From: Mactra quadrangularis
Lineage: Eukaryota; Mollusca; Bivalvia; Venerida; Mactridae
Direction of reading: 5' to 3'
Length of the DNA: 64,000 bases
Assembly: GCA_025267735.1 (NCBI GenBank)
Contig: CM046307.1
Span: 58,337,395 to 58,401,394, forward strand
Shown: one piece after another, positions 25,101 to 34,432 of the stretch
Layout of the letters: every line of letters begins with the position of its first letter
Position numbering within the stretch: position 1 is the stretch's first letter
Program-made: the position numbers and the translations under genes
Notes under the pieces: generated by a model
Told to the model about the DNA's origin: nothing
What the model saw: only the letters and a program-made list of their open reading frames with translations
Database searches by the model: none

Positions 25101-28100
25101 AGCACTTCAAGAAATACAAAGATAAGCGTTAGCTTTTATCAAAGTTAGATCATTTGGATAAGCACGAACCAAACTCTGGTAATGCATTTTCTGTCGAATG
25201 TTTATTTAATGAATTGAAATGTAAAAACAGATGTAAGTATTGGAACAGATGACCAATACATGTATGGGTATTTCTCCTTCTTATATACAAAATATGAACT
25301 AAATTACTTCAGAGTCAACTCGGAAAGGGCAAAACTTCATATTTTGACGAGCGTCTAAACGTTCATATGTTCTGACTATTACACTAGTATATTATCATAT
25401 GTCTATTGTAGTTTTCCAAATATCCCATCTTGTCAAGTAGTAGTACGGGACCAAAACCTTTAAAGCTCAGAATTTGTGATATACGAGGTTTAGAGCCTGA
25501 TCATCTAATGGTAAAAGACAATATGAAGTATGTTCTCGAAGGAAACATTCCCGACAGGTTTCAGGTATTTAAGTTTTTTTATGGTTTTAAAAAAAGGCTT
25601 ACGGTCGTTTCTCCACTAAGTCATTTCTCCCCTGGTCATTTCTCCACTTTTTAGTAGTCATTTCTCCACGTTTTAGTAGTCATTTCTCCACTTTTATATA
25701 TAATAGGTTTATAAAAGATATAGGTATGTTATTGAATTATGTACATGTTAATTTTGTAAATAATATTCATTTTGAACTAAAATAGTTTAATTTATAATGT
25801 TTATTTAGTATATTATGATAAATAAATTGTACCATTTTGATGAAATTAATTAATATTGAAGTGCAAATTAAAATGTAATTTTGTATGTTATTCAGTATAT
25901 TTCTTACAGTTTAATTTAGTAACTGACTAAAAAATGAAATATTAAAAATATAAAAAGGAATGATATTTTTTCTTGTAAATAAAATAAAATAAATCAATTC
26001 GTTCATTGTCTTTTTAACCACATAGTTTTGATAAAAGGTTATAGTAACAATACATGGAAATAATTGTATAAATCACTACATATGAAATTGCTCGAGTTAT
26101 TTCTAGGAAAATTATTATATAAATTAAGAAAATTGCATTAATTACCACTGTTTACAGAAAAAAATGATGAAAAAAATTGTACTTAACAAGTGCTAATAAG
26201 AACAACCATTTTCACTTAGAATTGATTTGATTAAACACATCACATTCAATGACACTTCATTAACCAACAAAATATTTGTTTAAAACATGCTTAAATAATA
26301 TCAGTTTGTACTTTTAATTGATATTATGTTTCAATATAACAATCCAATAATAAGAGTAATTATACCTTACACAATAAACCTATTATAACCCTATTATATA
26401 TAAAAGTGGAGAAATGACTACTAAAAAGTGGAGAAATGACTACTAAAAAGTGGAGAAATGACCAGGGGAGAAATGACTTAGTGGAGAAACGACCTGTTCC
26501 CGTAAAAAAAACACAGATTATCTTTAAACGTCCTTTAATTTTTTCTATTAAAATACTATATTTTTATTGGGGTTAAATCCAATTCAACTTAGCATGGTAT
26601 TTTATTGGTTAACATGGTTAGCGAAATTAAATGGTTTGCATGATTGATCCATAGTGCAACCTATCGAAGCACCGTCAGTGTTAACTAGAGTATTTCTTTG
26701 ATAGTTATACATGCTTTAAATCGATATGCTCCTTAGTTTCTAATTCTTTAATAAATTTAATAAATTTTGCATATATGATTAAGTTTTAAGTAGTGATATT
26801 CCTATTTAATGTAGCATGGGCAAACAATACAAAATCACAAGATTGTGAGTTTTATTGCCATGTTCAGTTGTATGTTACTAAGGAGTAAAAAACTGATAAC
26901 CGATACCTAAGCACTGCTATGAACATTACATTCAGTGTGATTGTACATTCCACTTTCATGTTGTATTTCTTTCGAAAGAGTTTATAATTGATGACGTTGT
27001 TACATGCTAGAAATATGTCTTTGTATGTTCTGACGTCAACATCATATCGAATGAACACATTAATCTATAAGTAGCTTGAATACTATAATTTAATACTCAT
27101 TTGTTTTGCTTTAGCTTGATCCAGCAGGAAACATTTCTAGTGATACTCCTGGATTAAACACAAAACCTAAATTAGAAGATAGAATACATTGCGTGGCAAT
27201 AATTCAAGATGCCAGTGTAGTTGATGCTGATGCCAATCCTGAAGTAACGAGAAACATAAAAGACATGCAAACTGTTATGAACAATCTTGGTAAGTCAATA
27301 TTGTAAACTTTTGGTTTGCAATTCAATAATACATAGTATTTATTTCCTTATTTGATTTGTTTGAACTGAACCAATTCAGAATATACATATAACTACATGT
27401 GCACAAAAACACATGGTATATATAACCACGCCATAACGTCACAGTGTTTGATAAGACAACAATGCACAATAAATCGCCCATATTTGTGTCCAGTTGTATT
27501 TTGTGATATTGTTTTATAGATCAATCAATACAATGCCATCTTTTTTAGATGTTCCTCAAGTTGTTATACTGACTAAAGTGGATAGTGTAAGTGAAGAAGT
27601 AAAAGACGATCCAGCCAAGATGTACCATAGTACAAAAGTCAAGACTTGTGTAGGAAAGGTATGTACAACTATACTGTAAGTGGAATTAAAAGGATGATCT
27701 TTTGCAAAAATACCAGATTTGTAAACTATATATTTATGTATTAAATTAACTACTTTTTAAAATTTAATTTTTGGACCCTTTTTAATCAATCCCTTTTTTG
27801 TTTTGTTTTTACATTTATATAAACAATTACATAGATGTGTGTATTTATTAACTGTTTTTTTCAGACATAAATATTACACTGACTATTTATTAATTATATA
27901 TTTTTTTCACTTTTCTAGGTTTCTGAAGTCCTCGGAATACCCAGAAACTCGATATTCCCAATGAAGAACTACGAGTGTGAAACAGAAAATGATCCCTGTA
28001 TTGATACAATAGCTCTATTAACATTGAAAGGAATTTTAAATCAATGTGATGCTTTTCTTTTTAATCATTATAGCACCATAAACGAATCTTACCAAATTTC

Positions 28101-28113
28101 GAGTATGAAGTGA
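16161..28113 (+). CDS. IFI44L-like: IFI44-like GTPase, gene 1 (9 exons, 333 aa)
   Basis: Exons: 16161-16173, 16688-16741, 19121-19144, 23573-23637, 24661-24873, 25412-25564, 27115-27289, 27549-27658, 27919-28113. All introns are GT-AG and the sum is 1002 nt, closing in frame at TGA. Residues 1-30 are a Ser/Thr/Pro-rich, probably disordered leader. The GTPase domain has P-loop GGVGAGKSS (86-94), DIRG (146-149), DTPG (184-187) and TKVD (241-244), matching G1, G3 and G4 of the dynamin/septin-like P-loop GTPases. Family features include FxxxxSVFxxxIFN after the P-loop, MKYVLEGNIPDRFQ, DRIHCVA and a C-terminal LLTLKGIL. Vertebrate IFI44/IFI44L are interferon-induced cytoplasmic antiviral-response proteins with an N-terminal TLDc domain; that domain is absent here. 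There is no signal peptide or membrane segment. The ISRE just upstream suggests IRF control. An AATTAAA-type poly(A) signal at about 28179 is possible. The molecular function is not proven for any member. Confidence 0.88.
16783..16926. mobile_element. 144-bp fold-back element in gene 1 intron 2
   Basis: The arms start GGGCACGTTCCGCAAGG and continue through TAGCGCTTCGTCC to TGGTACC on the left. The right arm is the near-perfect complement and ends CCTTGCGGAACGTGCCC. The loop is about 40 bp. It sits 42 bp after the exon 2 donor. No coding capacity; a palindromic MITE is likely. Confidence 0.75.
19463..19474 (+). promoter_or_regulatory. ISRE-like match in gene 1 intron 3
   Basis: GAAACCGAAAGT is an exact ISRE match. 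An inverted match, ACTTTCGGTTTC, lies at 20185-20196 in the same intron. The two share 18-19 bp around the core, so they may come from one repeat. A bare core match is expected several times by chance in 64 kb of AT-rich DNA, so function is uncertain. Confidence 0.3.
20015..20090 (+). repeat. Possible tRNA-like SINE head
   Basis: CATTCAGTTTGTGGTCAAAC followed about 20 bp later by GGGTTCGAATC resembles pol III A and B boxes in tRNA spacing. The rest is not tRNA-like. Weak call; it lies in gene 1 intron 3. Confidence 0.3.
20775..21810 (-). pseudogene. 5'-truncated LINE (non-LTR retrotransposon) 3' end, gene 1 intron 3
   Basis: The minus strand encodes the end of a LINE ORF2-type protein in two pieces. 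21809-21498 has IERIHLKFCKKVLNVK and YGELARYPLYINR, typical of the region after the reverse transcriptase. 21438-20959 ends with a Cys-His knuckle (CQLC..EDEYHFLFKC) followed by LRKRYI. Between them is a frameshift with a stop near 21498. Upstream parts (catalytic RT, endonuclease) are missing, as expected of 5' truncation. The 3' end is an (AGAAC)n run, the kind of microsatellite tail used by several LINE clades. Dead copy. Confidence 0.75.
22320..22566 (-). repeat. tRNA-derived SINE, partial copy
   Basis: It matches 60385-60690 along its length (AACGCCATAGCAACACATTG, GGCTAAATCTCTGGAT, GACTGAC, GGGAGAATG). On the minus strand the box B-like word GGTTCGATTCCC is followed by CGAGCGGG. The A-box half of the tRNA head is degraded. 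It is inserted in gene 1 intron 3. Confidence 0.65.
24464..24634. mobile_element. 170-bp inverted-repeat element before gene 1 exon 5
   Basis: The ends TATACAGTATAATCTCT and AGAGGTTGTACTGTATA are inverted repeats. A related half occurs at about 57293-57312 (TAGTATAACCTCTCTTGAAC). The right end lies only 27 bp before gene 1 exon 5, so it forms part of that intron's 3' end. Confidence 0.5.
24661..24873 (+). CDS. IFI44L-like: Gene 1 exon 5: P-loop exon
   Basis: This 213-nt exon carries the nucleotide-binding P-loop GGVGAGKSS. It is preceded by a TTCTTTATAG acceptor and followed by AAG|GTATTT. Gene 2 has an exon of exactly the same length, and gene 3 one of 216 nt, both in the same phase. It is the best probe for further members of the family. 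Confidence 0.9.
25603..26494. mobile_element. 892-bp element with long, internally repeated inverted ends
   Basis: The left end GGTCGTTTCTCCACTAAG is repeated inverted at the right (to 26494). The inverted similarity runs about 100 bp through CATTTCTCCCC and then three tandem units of about 23 bp (AGTCATTTCTCCACTTTTT), ending at TATATATAATAGG. The interior is very AT-rich and non-coding. A target duplication is not obvious. It lies in gene 1 intron 6, just 38 bp after the donor. Confidence 0.8.
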
Positions 28114-29927
28114 ATGATAGTTATGATTACACACTTATTTTTGGAGATGACTGTAGTCTATATATACTAGATACAAAATGAATTAAAGTTCTACTTTGCT
28201 TAGAATTATGTATACGGTTAAATGAATATTCTATATAACATGCTGTGTTTATCATTTTTGAAGACTGTTATTGGTTTGGTTTAACACAACCCTATCTGAA
28301 GATAATAGTTTGTTGAATGTTGAATTATTTCAACTTATTTTACTATATAAAAGGTTGTTTTTATTTTGTTTTATACTTGATGTATCGACACCTTTTATTA
28401 GGTCATGTGCGGCGACCGACTCTCCTAGCTTTTCAGGACAAGTTGATTTTGCAGGTCCCAACTAACCCTTTAACAAGATGATGGCAACTTCTTACTCTTT
28501 GGAAGAAATTAAATATCTTAAACTGAGTATTCATGAATTGGCTTAACCTGTCGATGATGGTATCTGAATATGTTCAGGTTGTCATATCAGTGAATCGTCC
28601 TTACGATTACTAATTTAGTCTTCTATATTTTGGGCTGGATTTCCAGCTCATACAATCTTAAATGAAATACCAGACATACCTTTGTTCAAGACAAATAAGT
28701 ATACACGTAAGAATATATTACTAACAAAGTCTAAACGAATGATGAAAAACGAATATACTGGTACCAGTATACATACATTAACATAAGTATGATTCTGGTA
28801 TTTATTGGCTGTAAGTGCTATTTAGTGGAATTATATAAAAATAGTTCTTGAGTTCCAATTTAGTTGGAAATTGATGCAAAAATAAGTTCAGCATATTTTT
28901 TGTCAACGGTTTCATTTTGATGTTGTATTTTTTTTTATGTCTGTAAATTGTTTTACTTCATACATGAAACCCTTTCTGAAACAATATTCGATATAGTACA
29001 ACTTTCGGAAGTGTTTATAAGACCAAAGAAGATAAATTTCAAGTTCTCTTTGTATACGTATTGTCGAGTTTTGCAGTTCACTTCATACAATTAACATTAC
29101 CAAATACATGTTTGAATGCGCATTCACCGTAGATGACCCCTTTAATTGTCAACATATGCAAACGCTATATTAATGTATATCCAAACTCCGACTTGTATTT
29201 GATCCACATGTAAATAGTATTTCCACCCGGACTAATGTGTGAATAACAACTCATGTAGAGGATTGCCGTTTCTTTATTTCATTACTTTATCTATGTTAAT
29301 TACGTTATGTATATGTATGTTAAAGTAGTGCATTTTATATTTAAATGTGTCACTAGTATTACAAATATATACCATTAAATGAAATTGATGTTTGTTGTGT
29401 CTTATTTAAAAGTATTATGATAATTATGCATTGAGTAAGATGAGTTTGATGAACAGTGTTAAGTGCCTTGTATTCGGGCAAATATCAGTAAAACTTGCAG
29501 ATAACTAGTCTTTACTAAGCAATATTTGTACTCTGTGTTTACATCGCAGTTAATTACAGTATTCTGAGCTTACATTCCATTAACAAGAATCAGAATGCTG
29601 CCGATAGTATGACCAGTTGCAATTTTTAAATTTCATTTAGAACTCATAAATTATATGTAGTTTAGTCCTTATATACTCTTAACAAAACTTATGAGTATAC
29701 TTGAATATTTGGGCTCATATCTAAATAAATATTTGTCCAATTTGAGTCAAACTTTCAACAAATATTGTTTAAAGACTGAACAACGTTATTATGTTTACAT
29801 AGAACAAAATATTAAACAATAATTACAAAAACATCACAGTGTGTGAAAAGGTCAAAGTAACAAAATGAGGATCCCGATCTGCGTGACTAAATGAATGTTG
29901 TCAAGTGATAGTGGCATTTGTCATGAT

Positions 29928-31600
29928 GGTATTTTTGTGACAAATGATATCCCTGATATTTTTACGTTGATGTTTGCTGGTGATGTTGCAAGCCCGGCAG
30001 TGTCAGTCGTTCGATTACAACGATATTTAAATGCCATAAAATCATTTTGTGAGGATATGGGTTAAATCTTAATATTGACAAAACACAAATTGCGTATTGT
30101 GTTTCGTAACGCTGGACTACTGAGAGACATTGACATTTTTTGGGTGATATACCTATTAAAGTTACCTCTTTTTACAAATATATGGGACTTATCCTTACCC
30201 CAAAATTATGTTGGTCGATGACACAACACAAACTTTTCACTTGAGCATGTAATTCTGTCATTGTATTTGTGGTTTTGAGTGAAAATTTGGACACTTAAAC
30301 TTCTACATTTGATTAAACGCCTACTTCTATATTACATATTCAATGGCGTCGTACAAAAAGATAAATCATAACAATAATAAATAAGTAAAAACCCTCCATC
30401 ATAAATATATAATGTATATACAATTACACAAAACACAATAAAATTTATTACACATGATGTTACATAGTGAGTTTGCGTATTTTTTTTATTTTTTTATTGT
30501 TTTTCATTGAGTTTTTATATTCAAGTTTATTGGACCTACATCATTTACATTTCATGATAAGACTTAAAATTACATTTGGTTTTATTTATTTGATATTGAA
30601 AGTTAGTTTCTTGAACAGTATAACATAATGCTACTGTTCACCGGACTTGTCGTGAACAGTGTAACATAACCCCACTGTTAACCAGACATTTCCCTAAAGG
30701 TGTCGAAACATCACCTTTAAAGGGCCCTTTATTCATCTCCAAAAGTGTCGAAATATCACATTTAAAGGTGGTGTTTCGACACTTTTGGGGATGTAAAACT
30801 ATGATGAATCTTTAAAATATTTGATATGATGGTCAAACCAATTCTATTATACGGGTCAGAAATTTGGGGGTTTAAATATTCAAACATTTTAGAACGATGC
30901 CAGATAATGTATTGTAAATCTTTTCTGGGGGTAAAAAGACTACTAATGGTGATGTAGCATTAGGAGAGCGTGGCAGATTTCCTATACATATATGTAGATT
31001 GTACCATAAGATTTATTAAGTATTGGTGAAAATTATTAAAATTGCCGAGTCATATATACCCCAAATGTTATTTCATGCTTAAAGATATTGATAATCTGGG
31101 TCGTCGAACTTGGGCTTCCGAGGAAACATTATTTAAATTTGGATTTGGTTATGCATGGATCGCTCAGAAATTGGAGATGAAAATGTTTACCTACTACGTT
31201 TAACTGATATTTTTAAACAAGAGTGGCACAATAACATCCTAGAATCTTCAAATGCAGTCACTACATAGGTTTTAAATCGTTGCTTGATGTAGAGTTCTAT
31301 TTAAGTCTGAACCGCCTTATAATCTCCGAACAAGTTTCTCAAAATTCCGGTGTTACAGACATAGATTAGGAATAGAAACTAGTAGGCATTTTTGTACACC
31401 TAGAGATAAACGATTATGCTTTTATTGCTTTGAACATGATATACATTGCATAGAGGATGAGCAACATGCTTTATTAGTACTCAAAAATACAACCCTTTGA
31501 TGAATTATGTGAAGGGACTTCTGGCTATGTCGGTGTGAGCAATCAATCGTTCAATGATACAATGTCCACTAAGAATATACCAAAAAACTGATCAATGTTT
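29928..31600 (+). pseudogene. Decayed LINE reverse-transcriptase fragment, interrupted
   Basis: Translated pieces show LINE RT features. The first is DGIFVTNDIPDIF..LMFAGDVAS, where the catalytic F/YADD is mutated to FAGD, followed by VVRLQR and SFCEDMG. After an unrelated AT-rich insertion at about 30345-30800 come MVKPILLYGSEIWG, CKSFLGVKR, then RHRLGIETSRH, a Cys pair and CIEDEQHALL. Many stops and frameshifts occur. It is a different copy from the one at 20.8-21.8 kb and lies in the opposite orientation. It cannot encode an active enzyme. Confidence 0.7.
30734..30793. repeat. 60-bp palindrome inside the interrupted LINE
   Basis: CATCTCCAAAAGTGTCGAAA and its complement TTTCGACACTTTTGGGGATG are the two arms, meeting at TTTAAA. 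A further half copy, GGTGTCGAAACATCACC, precedes it. It belongs to the insertion that splits the LINE. Confidence 0.55.
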
Positions 31601-31639
31601 GAAGATTAGTCCATCATGTAATGTCACAGAATAGTTCAT

Positions 31640-32110
31640 AATATATGTTTGTGATTGAATGTATTGTAGATACGTATGTATTTGTGTGTATATATGTACA
31701 CATGCATATTCATGTATATATGTGTGTGCATATGTATCTTTGTGTATGTATGGAGCATATATGTATTTTTATGTATATGTAGACACACAAAACAAGGTTG
31801 CCATTTTTTGCTTATACCTTTCAAATTCACAATCATTTGTATCATTATTTGGAATTTACTGATTGTATATAGATGGAAATGTATTATGAGCCGGTGGCCT
31901 TTCTGTACTAATAAACAGTTATACATAATGAGAAAGAGTGACAGATGGAGTGATCGAGAAAACAGATAGACAGAGAGGGAACAGACAGGCTGACAGACAC
32001 ACAAACAGACCGTCAGACAAACAGGAAGTGATATTCAAAAACAAGAAATAAAGACAGAATTATAGACAGGCAATGGCGAGACCATGACTGAAAGACAAAC
32101 AAACAAGCAC
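31640..32110 (+). repeat. Low-complexity TG/TA-rich then GACA-rich DNA
   Basis: 31640-31790 alternates TGTG, TATA and TGCATA words. 31930-32105 is a degenerate run of GACAGA/AACAGAC words. Open frames here (poly Tyr/Cys/Ile on one strand, His/Thr/Tyr on the other) are artefacts of the repeat. Confidence 0.7.
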
Positions 32111-32880
32111 AAAAAATCTAAAGTTATTTTTACATATATATTGAAGAATTTTATTTTGGTATAATAAATGTTAAAACCGTATAACTTAACTTGAAATTTA
32201 GGTTTCGGTTTATACTACACACAGTTGATGTTTTAAATGTAAGACAAGTCAACCATGGAATTACGTCATTATGGAATATCAATATTCGGCTTGACTTTTG
32301 AGGTATTTTGCTATTGATTTACGACGCCATTACGTAGAGTTTATACATACGTTAATATTAGTTTAACTTAGATAAGGATAAAGGGTAAGTTAGGTTATAA
32401 ATTATCTACTATGTACATGCTTGCTGTTCAGTTTTTATAATACATTTTATCTCGTATTATCATATTTTTATCTCGACAGGTTTACTGGTTACATGTAAAA
32501 TATGCTAGTAAAGATAGCTCTTATTATTTCGGTTTTACTATTTATATATAAGGTGATTTTTGACGGCACAATGAAAGTATTTTACTAAATAGTGTATGAT
32601 GATTTTAAAATTATGTCTAAAATATGTTTACATTCAATATAAAGATATAAATAGACTTGTTTTAACCTATACTTACCATTACCTTTTATAGGTAAAGGGT
32701 CATTGCTATACTGGGTTACTTCTGACCTTGTTTCACTGTCGTATACATAAAGCTTAGCCGGATTTTGAACGTCATTCGATTTATTTACAGCCTTAAAATT
32801 CATACTATAGATATTTTAACAAATATGCGTCTCACTTAAATTATTCTGAAATTGTGTTTGGTATTCATCTTCAGCTAAAC

Positions 32881-33618
32881 CAAACTCCCCGCAGTGGTTA
32901 TCTCCCTTTGTCAAATTAATAACCACTGCCACCACAAGTAAATTCGTCCCTTAGGGAGCCGAAATACTTTTTTCATCTTTTCTTTCACATTTCAATATTT
33001 TTAATAAATATAGTCTTCTTTCAGTAAAATATGATGATCAAAGTACATAAAGGGAAAAATAAATAGTATAAATATATAACTTGAAAAAAAAACAAGATTA
33101 ATTTTACCCTGACAACAGTTACCTAAAGTGCGTAAAATTGCATGAATAACAAAATGTTACGCAAAATAAATATTAAACGGATAACTGTATTTATTCTAGT
33201 CATTTAATATGTAAATGTTATATTTTTTAGTATCATACACATATAATTTTATCCTACTTAAGATTTCTTACCAAAAGCATCATATAAATAGGACCGAGGA
33301 CCTATTGGGAGGACAACGCAGCTCATTGCTCACTTTCAGGTGTTATTCAGCCATGAATTCAACAATTTTGGTTCATAATGATATATTGATATATTTCTAT
33401 TTAACCTGTCTTATTTCTTTTGCAAAATGTGTGAATCAACCACAAATTTTACCATTCATTGTTATTTTTCGCTACATTACGCCTAACGCTTTTAAGGCTA
33501 ACCGTTATTGCTTGTTTAAATTTAAACATTAGTCACATGGTATTACTTGCGTCACGTGATTCATGTGAAGGCAGTGGTTAAAGTAGCAACGCGTGACGTA
33601 ACCGCTGTGAGGAGTTTG
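32881..33618. mobile_element. Mutator-like (MULE) non-autonomous element, 738 bp
   Basis: Its ends are CAAACTCCCCGCAGTGGTTA and, inverted, TAACCGCTGTGAGGAGTTTG. It is flanked by the perfect 9-bp direct repeat CAGCTAAAC (32872-32880 and 33619-33627). Nine-base duplications are characteristic of the Mutator superfamily. A second GTGGTTA-type inverted pair lies just inside (ATAACCACTGCC and GGCAGTGGTTAA). No transposase. Near-identical terminal words occur at the ends of the repeats at 8036 and 35303. Confidence 0.8.
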
Positions 33619-33659
33619 CAGCTAAACATGTAATGTTATTACATGGGAATCCAACCGAC

Positions 33660-33668
33660 TATAAATAG
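33660..33668 (+). promoter_or_regulatory. TATA-like word upstream of gene 2
   Basis: TATAAATAG is a good TATA-box match 760 bp before the first recognised gene 2 exon. It would fit a promoter with a 5' noncoding exon, but such words are common in AT-rich DNA. Weak. Confidence 0.25.
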
Positions 33669-34432
33669 AATGTGTTCAATATAAATGTTGATTGTTGAAT
33701 TAATTTTAGTTATATAGATTATGTATTTCTTTAGATCATTGTTATTACGTTCAACGTAGAAAACTAGCAGATATTCGACAGTATGATTAATTTATCTCAT
33801 CAGGCTTAAAATTTTGAAATGTAACAATACCTTTGCTTATTGAAGTGATTAGTTGGATAACAGCGATTGGCTGCTATTTAAAGAGCAGCGATTCGGAAAA
33901 CCCATTTCTTAAAATATACGACGTTTGAGATTAACAAAAACTAGCGTAGAAGATCATCTGCTATAATTTGTAATAAATGAATTGAAGTTAATTTTAGTTA
34001 TCATTAAGCGTTTGTTTCACCTTACATGTTTATAATATTGTGTATCGTATTATAACTTATATAAATAGTATGAAAAAATAAAACCGTAATAGAACTTAAA
34101 GGTAAATCTAATACTATATTCAATAGTATAGGTAAAGTGATTTTTTTTACCGATTTGTCCTGATAAACATTTTTCCAATACAATCGTTCCCAAAAATTTA
34201 TATTCCGGGTTTAAGAGTTGAAACAAAACAATCGTAATTGGCGTTTATTTTTTATTCAATTTTGTGTAAAGCATCGACAAAAACGTGTTATTTGGATGCT
34301 GTATGGTTAACAAAGTGTTTTGTTTCCTTTTTAATTATTTCAATGCTGTACTTTAAGTTTATTTAATTAGGATAGTACTTTCATTTGATCCATTGAGGAT
34401 TGATATTTGTTTGTCTCATTGTTTCAGGGGTA

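Larger units (their letters stand above)
28114..34427. other. Intergenic between genes 1 and 2
   Basis: It holds a decayed LINE (29928-31600), low-complexity DNA (31640-32110), a 738-bp Mutator-like element (32881-33618) and a TATA-like word at 33660. I looked for 5' exons of gene 2 resembling gene 1 exons 1-3 and for an exact ISRE, and found neither. The nearest ISRE-like word is TTTCGGTTTA at about 32200, one base short of the core. Confidence 0.5.

Noticed and set aside
25430..25654. Open frame continuing past gene 1 exon 6 into the intron
   Set aside because: The extension reads into the inverted-repeat element; the donor CAG|GTATTT and homology to genes 2 and 3 end the exon at 25564.
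31636..32004. Overlapping open frames on both strands rich in Tyr, His, Ile and Cys
   Set aside because: Produced by TG/TA low-complexity DNA; frames overlap on both strands and none shows domain features.
33215..33532. 105-codon open frame upstream of gene 2
   Set aside because: It lies inside the Mutator-like element, shows no transposase or other domain, and has no codon-use signal that I can see.
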